Assembly (NCBI RefSeq): GCF_007993935.1
Contig: NZ_VITY01000002.1
Location: forward strand, 682,001-746,000
DNA from: Bradyrhizobium macuxiense
GTDB lineage: Bacteria; Pseudomonadota; Alphaproteobacteria; Rhizobiales; Xanthobacteraceae
Direction: 5' to 3'
DNA: 64,000 bases
How positions within the stretch are numbered: position 1 is the first letter of the stretch; each line of letters starts with the position of its first letter. The notes under the pieces were generated by a model. That model worked only from the letters and a program-made list of their open reading frames with translations. It did no database searches and had not been told where the DNA came from. Position numbers and translations under genes: made by a program. Shown piece by piece: positions 18,446 to 25,314 of this stretch.

Positions 18446-18859
18446 TCAGATTTCCTCGAAGCGGATGTTCTGCGCGCCCTTCCACAGCACGGTCTTGCCG
18501 AAGGCGGTGAGGTTTTCCAGCCCCGAGGTCAGCGTGATGAAGTGATTGCCGGCGAGCTGGCCCATCTTGCTGGCGAAATGCACGCCGCCATAGGCGAGCA
18601 GGATCTCGGTCTCGCTGATGCCGCCGGGATAGAGGATGATCTGGCCCGGCGCCGGATAGCTGGTGTGGTTCTCGTAGGAGACGCCGAAATCGAGATCGCC
18701 GAGCGGCATCCAGACGCCCTCGCCGCTCCAGCGCACATGGATCGCCTGGCTCTCGAACGGCATCGCCTTGCGGAACGCGGCCACCGTCTTCGGCGCGAGC
18801 TGTTCCTCGAAACGGGCGTCAAAGGTGAAATCGCCGGCGCGGACAATCAGTTTGCTCAT
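18446..18859 (-). CDS. DUF3830 family protein
   Basis: 137 residues from the ATG at 18859; the open frame extends upstream but the family-like sequence begins at MSKLIVRAGDFTF. Family features are the LAPKTVAAFRKAMPFESQAIHVRWSGE block and the GDLDFGVSYENHTSYPAPGQIILYPGG segment, an arrangement I associate with the cyclophilin-like DUF3830 fold. Function is not established. It directly precedes the puuE-type allantoinase gene on the same strand with a 1-base gap, so it is likely a partner in ureide metabolism, perhaps an isomerase/lyase or binding protein (speculative). Confidence 0.8.
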   Translation of the reverse strand: MSKLIVRAGDFTFDARFEEQLAPKTVAAFRKAMPFESQAIHVRWSGEGVWMPLGDLDFGVSYENHTSYPAPGQIILYPGGISETEILLAYGGVHFASKMGQLAGNHFITLTSGLENLTAFGKTVLWKGAQNIRFEEI

Positions 18860-19055
18860 CGGACTCTCGTGGGTAGCTGGAAGAAGTGATGCCCCAACCA
18901 TTGCCGCCGGCCCGCGCCGGACGCAAGGCCGATTCCGGCCCAAAATGCCGGTTTTTTGCCGCAAGGGCGGCTACCGCAACGCAGATTTGAGCAGGGTTGC
19001 GTTGCACCCCGCCTTCCCCTTTGCGAACCTGACTGCACTCACAGGAGGACGGTTG

Positions 19056-19790
19056 ATGACAACAAACAGCTTGCACGGACATGTGGCGCTGGTGACCGGC
19101 GGATCGCGCGGCATTGGTGCTGCGATCGTCAAGATGCTGGCGGACGCCGGTGCCGCCGTCGCCATCAACTATCGCGAACGCTCGGCCGAGGCCGAGACAT
19201 TGGCGAAGGGCATCATTGCCGCCGGCGGCCGGGCCGTCGCGATCGCCGCCGACGTTTCGGAAGCGGCAGCGGTCGCCGGCCTGGTCGAGCGCGCCAGGTC
19301 CGAGCTCGGCCCGGTCGACATCCTCGTCAACAATGCCGGGATCGCGATCGTCAGGGGTGTCGACGACCTCACCGAAGAGGATTTCGACCGCACCATCACG
19401 GTCAATCTCAAATCGGCGTTTCTCTGCACACAGGCGGTGCTGCCGATGATGCGCACCCGGAAATGGGGCCGCATCGTCAACATCTCCTCCGGTGCCGCGC
19501 GTGGCGGCGGCTCGATCGGCCCGCACTACAATGCATCCAAGGCGGCGATGGAGGGCATGACTCGTGGCTATGCGGCGCGCCTCGTCAAGGAAGGCATCAC
19601 CGTGAATGCGGTCGCGCCCTCGCTGATCGAGACCGACATGATGAAGGGCCAGAGCGGCCTCGTCAGCCGGATCCCGGTCGGCCGGTTCGGCACTGCCGAG
19701 GAGGTGGCGCAGGCCGTGATGCTCTTGGTCAACAATCCCTACATGACCGGACAGACCATCGCGATGAGCGGCGGCATGGCGTTCAATTAG
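19056..19790 (+). CDS. SDR-family oxidoreductase (FabG-like)
   Basis: 244-residue classical short-chain dehydrogenase. The ATG at 19056 follows AGGAGGACGG. Features: TGGSRGIG nucleotide-binding motif (residues 14-21), LVNNAG, a Ser in VNISSGAARGG and the catalytic YNASK. The C-terminus (MTGQTIAMSGGMAFN) is typical of FabG-like enzymes acting on 3-oxoacyl or small carbonyl substrates with NAD(P)H. It is divergent from the DUF3830/puuE pair with about 195 bases between, and could share control with them, but no substrate can be assigned. Confidence 0.9.
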   Translation: MTTNSLHGHVALVTGGSRGIGAAIVKMLADAGAAVAINYRERSAEAETLAKGIIAAGGRAVAIAADVSEAAAVAGLVERARSELGPVDILVNNAGIAIVRGVDDLTEEDFDRTITVNLKSAFLCTQAVLPMMRTRKWGRIVNISSGAARGGGSIGPHYNASKAAMEGMTRGYAARLVKEGITVNAVAPSLIETDMMKGQSGLVSRIPVGRFGTAEEVAQAVMLLVNNPYMTGQTIAMSGGMAFN

Positions 19791-19831
19791 AGCATGATGA
19801 GATTAAGTCGAATTACGATGCGACAGCCGGG

Positions 19832-19981
19832 CTCCCTCGCCCCGCTCTTCGCGGGGAGAGGGTTGGGGTGAGGGGCCGTCTCCGCGCATTCGGTGATGGC
19901 TGCGTTTGTGGAGACTCCCCCTCACCCGGAACGCATCTAACGATGCGTTCCGACCTCTCCCCGCACGCGGGGCGAGGTGAA
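19832..19981. repeat. Palindromic intergenic repeat (CCTCTCCCC...CGGGG type)
   Basis: About 150 bases with nested inverted repeats: CTCGCCCCGCTCTTCGCGGGGAGAGG near the left end, a matching CCTCTCCCCGCACGCGGGGCGAGG at the right end, and a perfect inner palindrome GGAACGCATC-TAAC-GATGCGTTCC at about 19928-19951. Both ends have the CCCTCACCC/GGGTGAGGG signature of the common non-coding repeats of Bradyrhizobium/Rhodopseudomonas genomes. It fills the spacer between the SDR gene and the trpS leader. Confidence 0.75.
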
Positions 19982-20036
19982 GCGGAGTTCGTCTCTCGAC
20001 TCGAAGCAAAGTCACCATGCTCCGGCTGGCGCATCT

Positions 20037-20065
20037 TGACCCGACAGCTCGATTGCCCTACCGGT
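20037..20065 (+). promoter_or_regulatory. Putative promoter for the trpS leader transcript
   Basis: TTGACC at 20037-20042 is a good -35 element. About 17 bases downstream lies a weak -10 region (TACCGG, 20059-20064). Together they would start transcription at or within a few bases of the leader ATG at 20072. That fits a leaderless leader peptide, the arrangement described for trpL of Sinorhizobium, and there is indeed no ribosome site before this ATG. Strand and spacing support it; the -10 match is poor. Confidence 0.45.
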
Positions 20066-20071
20066 CACGCC

Positions 20072-20119
20072 ATGAACCGATCGATCCTCATCGCCAATTT
20101 CTGGTGGCTCGCCGACTGA
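20072..20119 (+). CDS. trp-type leader peptide upstream of trpS
   Basis: A 15-codon frame, MNRSILIANFWWLAD, with two consecutive Trp codons (TGG TGG at 20102-20107), stopping at TGA 20117-20119. Trp is normally rare, so tandem Trp codons in a 15-residue peptide just before a terminator and a tryptophanyl-tRNA synthetase gene are diagnostic of an attenuator. The frame has no Shine-Dalgarno sequence. Ribosome pausing at the Trp codons when charged tRNA-Trp is scarce would uncover the antiterminator described in the next entry. Confidence 0.85.
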   Translation: MNRSILIANFWWLAD

Positions 20120-20181
20120 CAGGCGGGCCGAACGCGTTCATGCATTTTCGGGGCCGCCGCATCGGGCGGCCTTTATTGTTT
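20102..20181 (+). promoter_or_regulatory. Ribosome-mediated transcription attenuator controlling trpS
   Basis: Four RNA segments with alternative pairing are present. Segment 1 (GGCTCGCC, 20106-20113, starting inside the second Trp codon) pairs with segment 2 (GGCGGGCC, 20122-20129): 8 bp including one G-U. Segment 2 can instead pair with segment 3 (GGCCGCC, 20152-20158): 7 bp with one bulged G, the antiterminator. Segment 3 pairs with segment 4 (GGCGGCC, 20165-20171) to form the terminator. A ribosome stalled on the Trp codons covers segment 1 and favours 2:3, allowing read-through. The layout matches the classical trp operon attenuator. Confidence 0.85.
20152..20181 (+). terminator. Attenuator terminator hairpin before trpS
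   Basis: Perfect 7-bp stem GGCCGCC/GGCGGCC with a 6-base loop (20152-20171), followed by the T-rich run TTTATTGTTT (20172-20181). This is an intrinsic terminator between the leader peptide and the trpS start at 20235. Terminated transcripts would be about 110 bases long. Confidence 0.88.
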
Positions 20182-20234
20182 CATCCCATCCGGCCCGCAT
20201 GCGGTGTCCCCATTCAACCGAATGGAGATCAACC

Positions 20235-21236
20235 GTGACCAAACCGATCATCCTGACCGGCGACCGCCCCACCGGGCCGCTGCATCTCGGCCATTACGCC
20301 GGCTCGCTGCGCAGCCGTCTTCAGTTTCAGGACACCCATAAACAATTCCTGCTGCTCGCCGACATGCAGGCGCTGACCGACAATGCGCACGATGTCGGCA
20401 AGGTCCGCAGCAACGTCATCGAGGTCGCGCTGGATTATCTCGCCGTCGGCATCGATCCCGAGCAAACCTCGATCTGCCTGCAATCGCGGCTTCCGGCGCT
20501 GGCGGAGCTATCGATGCTCTATCTCAACCTCGTCACCGTCGCGCGGCTCGAGCGCAACCCGACCATCAAGGACGAGATCCGTGCGCGCGGATTCGGACGC
20601 GACATCCCGGCGGGCTTCCTGTGCTATCCGGTGGCGCAGGCTGCCGATATCACCGCGTTTCGGGCGACCGTCGTCCCCGTCGGCGAGGACCAGGCGCCGC
20701 TGATCGAGCAGACCAACGAGATCGTCCGTCGCGTCAACGCGCTCGCGGGCCGACCGCTGCTGCCGGAGGCCGTGGCCATCATTCCGCGCGCGGGACGGCT
20801 GCCCGGCGTCGATGGACGCGCCAAGATGAGCAAATCCGCGGGCAACGCGATTGCGCTTTCGGCTTCGCCCGATGACATCTCGGCCGCGGTGCGCGCGATG
20901 TTCACCGATCCCGACCATCTGCGCGTCGCCGATCCCGGCAAGGTCGAGGGCAATGTCGTCTTCATTTATCTCGACGCGTTCGACGACGATCACGACGCCG
21001 TCGAGGAATTGAAGGCGCGCTATCGGCGCGGCGGTCTCGGCGACGCGACCGTGAAGCGGCGGCTGGAAGACGTCCTGCAAGCCCTGATCGCACCGATCCG
21101 GACGCGGCGCGCTGAGCTCTCAACCAATCGCGATCACGTCGTCGACGTGATCAGGCGCGGAACCCTGAAAGCGCGGGAGATCACCGAGCGCACCAAGCGC
21201 GACGTGATGGCCGGGCTGGGCCTGTTCCAGCTCTGA
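20235..21236 (+). CDS. trpS: Tryptophanyl-tRNA synthetase
   Basis: 333-residue class I aminoacyl-tRNA synthetase that charges tRNA-Trp. GTG start at 20235, with GGAG at 20224-20227 as ribosome site. The HIGH-type motif is LHLGH (residues 16-20) in LTGDRPTGPLHLGHYAGSL, and KMSKS is at 197-201. The TGDRPTG opening differs from the SGxQPTG/SGIRPTG opening I associate with the usual housekeeping enzymes and recalls auxiliary (type II) TrpRSs, such as those resistant to indolmycin in actinobacteria. That subtype call is an inference. Expression is very probably controlled by the attenuator at 20072-20181. Confidence 0.93.
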   Translation: MTKPIILTGDRPTGPLHLGHYAGSLRSRLQFQDTHKQFLLLADMQALTDNAHDVGKVRSNVIEVALDYLAVGIDPEQTSICLQSRLPALAELSMLYLNLVTVARLERNPTIKDEIRARGFGRDIPAGFLCYPVAQAADITAFRATVVPVGEDQAPLIEQTNEIVRRVNALAGRPLLPEAVAIIPRAGRLPGVDGRAKMSKSAGNAIALSASPDDISAAVRAMFTDPDHLRVADPGKVEGNVVFIYLDAFDDDHDAVEELKARYRRGGLGDATVKRRLEDVLQALIAPIRTRRAELSTNRDHVVDVIRRGTLKAREITERTKRDVMAGLGLFQL

Positions 21237-21289
21237 ACCCTGTCATCAAACCATGGCAGGAACTGTGCTTGGCTAAGGCAGTTATCCGT

Positions 21290-21367
21290 TTTGAGCATGA
21301 TCTCCGCGCAACCGCCTTTGGCGTTTGTCGCGAGGGAAAACCGCTTCGCACTTTTCCGGATCATGCT
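21290..21367. repeat. Dispersed palindromic repeat, family A, copy 2 (with insertion)
   Basis: Same TTTGAGCATGATC start and TTTTCCGGATCATGCT end as the copies at 7733, 23460 and 41174, but about 26 bases longer: the segment TCCGCGCAACCGCCTTTGGC and following bases replace the usual TTTTC left arm. It covers the region just before the small gene at 21396. Confidence 0.75.
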
Positions 21368-21395
21368 GTGGCGAAACCGGATTTTGGAGCCTGTC

Positions 21396-21596
21396 GTGAT
21401 CGATCCGAAAACGCTTCTCGAACGCGCCGCGCAGCTGGCCGATCAGGCCAAGGGCGAGGAAGATGCCGGCATCCGCGAGCGGCTGCTGCGCATGGCCGAG
21501 CACTACCGCGATCTCGCCGCGCATGAGGCGTGGGCGCACGAAAACCCGCCGTCGGTGGGCGCGCTCACAGATGCGCTCGGCTCGCGCGCGCACTGA
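21396..21596 (+). CDS. Small hypothetical helical protein
   Basis: 66-residue protein from a GTG at 21396, with GGAG at 21386-21389 at proper spacing. The frame is open further upstream, but only through the family A repeat, which argues for the GTG. Sequence is mostly charged helix (KTLLERAAQLADQAKGEEDAG; RLLRMAEHYRDLAAHEAW). This pattern occurs often in short rhizobial proteins of unknown function. No signal peptide, membrane segment or recognised motif. Confidence 0.6.
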   Translation: MIDPKTLLERAAQLADQAKGEEDAGIRERLLRMAEHYRDLAAHEAWAHENPPSVGALTDALGSRAH

Positions 21597-22487
21597 TCAG
21601 CTCACGCGAATCCGATAACTCAGGGATTTCCGGCTACCCGAAGCGATGTACATCAGGCCGGGCTTGTCGGCGAACTCTCCGTCGAACTCCGCAGGGCTGG
21701 CAAAACCGTGCCATGGTTCGATGCAGAGGAACGGCGCTCCGCCAACCTTCGACCAGACGCCAAGCTCGCGGAAGCCGCGCCAGGAAATTTCGATCGCCGG
21801 GCCTTGCGTGGCTGCTGCCGGGCCCAGTGTCGCCGTGAAGAGGACCGATGTACTTGCGATCTGATCGAAGACCATCGCGTCGTCATCGAACAGCTCCTCC
21901 AACAGCGCAAGCGTTCTGCCCTTGACCGGATTGGGTTCAGGCTGCCGCCGCATCAATCCATCCTTCAACCGCCGGATTGGCGCGGGTTCAGTCTTGCCGA
22001 AGGTCAGCGTGTAAGCCTCTTTCGGCAGCCCCGGCACCAGCGGCCAATTGAACGCGGGATGACCGCCGAGCGAGGCCGGCAGCATCTCGTCGCCGCTGTT
22101 GACGATGTCGAAGCTGACGTCGAGGCCGGCGCCATCAATGCTGTAGGTGACCTCGAGCCTGAACGCGAAGGGGTAGCGTGCACGGGTTTCCGCATCGTCT
22201 GACAGCGCGAGCTTGCATGACCGCGTTCCCTGCTCAAACTAGGCAAAGCGGTGGTCGCGCGCGAAGCCGTGCTGCGTCATCGGATAGGTCTCGCCGTTGT
22301 GGCGAAGGGTGTCGTTCTTCAACCGGCCGACGATCGGGAACAGGATCGGCGCATGGCGTGGCCATTGCGGACCGGCCTGCCACAGCAATTCGGTCCCTTC
22401 GGCATTCCTGAGCGACGACAATTCGGCGCCTTGCGCCAGGATGGTCGCGGCGATTCCATCGCCGCGCAGCGTGTGACTGTCGCTCAT
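21597..22487 (-). pseudogene. Aldose 1-epimerase family gene interrupted by an in-frame TAG
   Basis: Reading the minus strand from ATG 22487, the first 82 residues (LRGDGIAATILAQGAELSSL, RHAPILFPIVGRLKND, TYPMTQHGFARDHRFA) match aldose-1-epimerase-like proteins. They end at TAG (22241-22239). The same frame continues without any shift as FEQGTRSCKLALSDD, YPFAFRLEVTYSIDGAGL, IVNSGDEMLPASLGGHPAFNW and on to a normal stop at 21597. Relatives I recall carry Trp at this position (HGFARDxRFxW), so TGG to TAG is the simplest explanation. Everything else about the gene looks intact, implying a recent nonsense mutation or a sequencing error. Without the stop it would be about 296 residues. Confidence 0.8.
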
Positions 22488-22599
22488 GCTTCGCCTCGCC
22501 GGGTTGCGCTATGCCCTGACACGAGATGTTCGATGCGGGCGAAGCCGTCAACCCCAAAGGGATGGGGTCGCCGCCGCGTGGCGGCCCCTAGCCTCAAGC

Positions 22600-23367
22600 C
22601 TACCCGGTGATCTTGGAGAAATCCGGCTGGCGCCGCTCGGCAAACGCCGCAAACGCCTCGCGCGCCTCGGCGCTCATCAGCCGCTCCTGGAAGATCTTGC
22701 CCTCGCGCGCCATTTGCGCGCTGATCCCGGCGGGATCGCGCATCAGCGCCTTGGTGTGCTGGAGCGAGCCGAACGGCCGCTTCGCCAATGCGTCGGCAGC
22801 AGCGCGTGCCTTGGCGCGGAGATCCGCGAGCGGCACTACTGCATTGGCAAGGCCGATCGAGACGGCAGTCTCCGCCTCGACGGGCTCACCGAGCGCGAAC
22901 ATCGCATAGGCTCGCGCATAGCCGATCCGCTGCGGCAGTAGGTAGGTCGAGGCCGCCTCCGGCACCAGCGCCAGATTAACGAACGGCGTGATCAGCCGCG
23001 CGGTCGGCGCGAGGTAGACGAGGTCGCAATGCAGCAGCATGGTGGTGCCGATGCCGACCGCATTGCCCTGCACGGCGGCAACCAGCGGCCGCGTCGCCTT
23101 GGCAAGACAGCTGAGGAAACGCGTCACGTGGCGCTCGCCCTGCACGCCGCGCGACACCGCCGCGAAATCTGCGAGATCGTTGCCTGCAGTAAAGCTGTCG
23201 CCGTCGCCCTGGAGCAGCACGGCGCGGATCGCGGAATCGCCTTCCGCGCGTTCGAGCGCCTCGGCCATCGCGCCATACATCGCGTTGGTAATCGCATTCT
23301 TCTTGTCCGGACGCGCCATCGTCACGGTGAGAACGCCACCGTCCAGCGCTACGACCACGTCACTCAT
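22600..23367 (-). CDS. Enoyl-CoA hydratase/isomerase (crotonase) family protein
   Basis: 255-residue crotonase. ATG 23367 follows AAAGGAGTGAG. Features: KKNAITNAMYGAMAEAL, GDGDSFTAGNDLADF (oxyanion-hole region), VQGNAVGIGTTMLLHCDLVY (second oxyanion-hole Gly) and the PEAASTYLLPQRIGY segment, which resembles the FxxxGLxPExxxS arrangement of the family. It likely acts on a CoA thioester in fatty-acid or aromatic-acid breakdown. A MarR gene lies upstream on the same strand, separated by two dispersed repeats, so co-transcription is doubtful. Confidence 0.88.
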   Translation of the reverse strand: MSDVVVALDGGVLTVTMARPDKKNAITNAMYGAMAEALERAEGDSAIRAVLLQGDGDSFTAGNDLADFAAVSRGVQGERHVTRFLSCLAKATRPLVAAVQGNAVGIGTTMLLHCDLVYLAPTARLITPFVNLALVPEAASTYLLPQRIGYARAYAMFALGEPVEAETAVSIGLANAVVPLADLRAKARAAADALAKRPFGSLQHTKALMRDPAGISAQMAREGKIFQERLMSAEAREAFAAFAERRQPDFSKITG

Positions 23368-23394
23368 GTCTCACTCCTTTGATTGCTACTCGTT

Positions 23395-23447
23395 TGGCGC
23401 GCTTTCTTCACGCGAACCGGTATCCACTTCGCTTGAAAACGCTCTAA
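23395..23447. repeat. Dispersed repeat, family B, copy 1
   Basis: GCGCGCTTTCTTCACGCGAACCGG...TCCACTTCGCTTGAAAACGCTCTAA. A close copy lies at 56981-57029. The CGTTTTC...GAAAACG ends are inverted. This copy lies in the 5' region of the crotonase gene and directly next to a family A repeat. Confidence 0.75.
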
Positions 23448-23459
23448 TTGGTTCTTTGA

Positions 23460-23510
23460 TTTGAGCATGGTCTTTCCGGAAAACCGCTTCGTACCTTTCC
23501 GGGTCATGCT
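23460..23510. repeat. Dispersed palindromic repeat, family A, copy 3
   Basis: TTTGAGCATGGTCTTTCC...TTTCCGGGTCATGCT, matching the copies at 7733, 21290 and 41174 with a few substitutions. Its right end abuts the stop codon of the MarR gene at 23511-23513. Confidence 0.82.
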
Positions 23511-23945
23511 CTAACCATCTTTGTCCTTCGGAAACTTCTCCTGCAGGCTGGTCAGCCAGCGCGACACCACGTCGATCTCGGCTTCCGAGAAGCCGTCCAT
23601 CAGACGGTTGTTGATCACCCTAGTCCGCGTCGCGGCGCGCTTGCCGAGCTCCTGCCCCGCCGCGGTCAGATGAAGCCGCTGGCTGCGCCCGTCCTCACCA
23701 TCGCGCCGGCGCTTCACGAGGCCCGCACGCTCCATCCGGTCGGCGAGCCCGGTCATCGCCGACGGCACGATGTCGAGCGCCTGCGAGACGTCGCCGATCA
23801 GCGCGCCGTCATTGCGGCCGAGGAAGAACAGCACGCCCGTCTGGGCCGACGTCAGATCGTGCGCAGCCGTCTCCTGGTCGATGGCGCGTTGCAGCCGCCG
23901 ATAGGCCACGGTCAGGAGAAAGATCAGCAGGTGTTCCGCTCTCAT
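23511..23945 (-). CDS. MarR family transcriptional regulator
   Basis: 144-residue winged-helix repressor. The fold is visible in DLTSAQTGVLFFLGRNDGALIGDVSQALDIVPSAMTGLADRMERAGLVKRRRDGEDGRSQRLHLTAAG, with the wing GEDGRSQR. MarR proteins bind palindromes near their own start. Two matching 20-bp sites lie at 23957-23976 and 23981-24000, directly upstream of the start codon, so autorepression is likely. The divergent gene (CHAD, 24255) begins further away and may or may not be a target. Confidence 0.9.
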   Translation of the reverse strand: MRAEHLLIFLLTVAYRRLQRAIDQETAAHDLTSAQTGVLFFLGRNDGALIGDVSQALDIVPSAMTGLADRMERAGLVKRRRDGEDGRSQRLHLTAAGQELGKRAATRTRVINNRLMDGFSEAEIDVVSRWLTSLQEKFPKDKDG

Positions 23946-23956
23946 CCCGCCGTTAT

Positions 23957-24000
23957 ATATTTCGCGTGCGAAATATCAAGATGTTTCGCGAACGAAATAT
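23957..24000. promoter_or_regulatory. Two tandem MarR-type operators
   Basis: Site 1 (23957-23976) is ATATTTCGC-GT-GCGAAATAT, a perfect palindrome around 2 bases. Site 2 (23981-24000) is ATGTTTCGC-GA-ACGAAATAT, the same palindrome with two imperfect pairs. Their starts are 24 bases apart. Both lie just upstream of the MarR ATG (minus strand). The 250 bases from here to the CHAD gene hold no other gene that I can see. Confidence 0.75.
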
Positions 24001-24254
24001 CCGGCGATTGGTCGAAATCCGTTGTCTTGTCGCGCGGCGGCGTTCAATGCACCGACGCCCCCACCGGAGCGACCCAACATGTCGATTGGAATGAGACCGC
24101 CCGGCCAGGTTGATTGCGACATTTTGATTGCAGTGCCGGATCACCGCAGCGCCGCCACTGGCAGAAAACCCTTGATCGGCATCGACCAAACGGGAAATCT
24201 TCTATCCAGGAGCGGCGCTTTGCGTCGCGGCTCCGGCAGCGCCACGGGAGTGTC

Positions 24255-25154
24255 ATGACGTCAGCGGCTAGTCCGGACCGGGAACGCGTTGCCCGCCCGA
24301 AGCGGCCGCGCCACCTCAGCCAAGCCATGCGTTGTGAGACCGCGTTTCGCCTGATCCTGTCGGAATGCCTCGAGGAAGTCGCGACCAATCACGAGGCCCT
24401 GAGCTCCGGCAATTCCGCCGCGCTGCACCAGACCCGGATCGCACTGACGCGGCTCAAGGCGGCGGTCGCCTTCTACGGCCCGATGGTGGCCGATAGCGAA
24501 TGGACGCGACTGAAATCCGAGCTGAAATGGCTGAGCGCCCATCTCGGCGCGACGCGCGATCTCGACGTCGCGATCGCGAACAGCAAAGACTTGCCTGAAG
24601 AGCGCATGCTCCAGACGGCGCGAACCGACGCGTTCGACGCCCTCAAGGAAGCGCTGCAAACCGACCGATACTGGCAATGGTTCGACGGCATGTGGGACTG
24701 GGTCGGCAGCGGCCCCTGGACCACGCGGCAGAACCGCCGCGCCGCGCAGCGGCGGGCGGTACCGGTCGCGGTGTTTCACGCTCGCCGGCTCGCGCGGTGG
24801 CATGGCAAACTGTGCCAGCGGAGCCGCGGGCTGCAAGGCATGGGCAAGAACAAGCGCCACCGCGTCCGGCTCGCCAGCAAGCGGCTGCGCTACGCCATCG
24901 AGTTCTCGGAGGGCGGCTTGCCTGCCGATGTCTACGCATCATGGCGGAACGTGCTGAAGCATCTGCGCAAGGGACAGCAGCTGCTCGGCGAATTGAACGA
25001 TGACGAGGTGCGTCGCGCGCTGCTCGAAAGTGCCGATGCCCTCGCGCGGCGCGCCCAGGAGCGCAAGGCCAAGCACCAGCGCGTGCACGAGCGGAAGCGC
25101 AAGAGCCAGCTGCTGCGCCGCGCCGCCGCCGTCTATCGAAAAATCTCCGACTGA
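24255..25154 (+). CDS. CHAD domain-containing protein
   Basis: 299-residue protein almost entirely occupied by a CHAD domain, a helical bundle rich in conserved His and basic residues that is known to bind polyphosphate. Typical pieces: LHQTRIALTRLKAAVAFYGP (first HxxR helix), LGATRDLDVAI, and the second half RHRVRLASKRLRYAIEF followed by LRKGQQLLGELNDDE. The C-terminus is very basic. There is no adjoining CYTH or polyphosphate kinase gene, so the partner is unknown. ATG 24255 was chosen since the upstream extension lacks family sequence. Confidence 0.85.
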   Translation: MTSAASPDRERVARPKRPRHLSQAMRCETAFRLILSECLEEVATNHEALSSGNSAALHQTRIALTRLKAAVAFYGPMVADSEWTRLKSELKWLSAHLGATRDLDVAIANSKDLPEERMLQTARTDAFDALKEALQTDRYWQWFDGMWDWVGSGPWTTRQNRRAAQRRAVPVAVFHARRLARWHGKLCQRSRGLQGMGKNKRHRVRLASKRLRYAIEFSEGGLPADVYASWRNVLKHLRKGQQLLGELNDDEVRRALLESADALARRAQERKAKHQRVHERKRKSQLLRRAAAVYRKISD

Positions 25155-25217
25155 GCACCCAGCAGCGCATCTTCGCCGGCACACGGGATCGATCGTGCCG
25201 ATAGCCTTGCCCGCAAT

Positions 25218-25255
25218 GATGTATGAAACATCACTTATTGGCCTTGTAACATCAC
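25218..25255 (+). promoter_or_regulatory. Possible operator/promoter for the XRE-hyf operon
   Basis: An AT-rich island with an inverted repeat GATGT-ATGAA-ACATC (25218-25232) and two copies of AACATCAC (25227-25234 and 25248-25255) spaced exactly 21 bases, two helical turns. It lies 60-100 bases before the XRE gene. Phased direct repeats like these fit a dimeric helix-turn-helix regulator, possibly the XRE protein itself. The following TTAATATGC may be a -10 region. Confidence 0.45.
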
Positions 25256-25314
25256 TACTTAATATGCATAAATGACATTCAACTAGACTCGAATCCCAAC
25301 CGACGGCCCGATCG

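Noticed and set aside
18923..18938. Possible sigma-54 site (GG-N10-GC) upstream of DUF3830 on the minus strand
   Set aside because: Only the GG/GC spacing and TTGC match; the -24 part reads CGGAAT instead of TGGCAC, so it is likely chance in this GC-rich sequence.
22239..22241. TAG in the epimerase gene as a recoded (suppressed or pyrrolysine) codon
   Set aside because: No suppressor or Pyl machinery is seen or known for these bacteria; a simple TGG to TAG mutation is enough.
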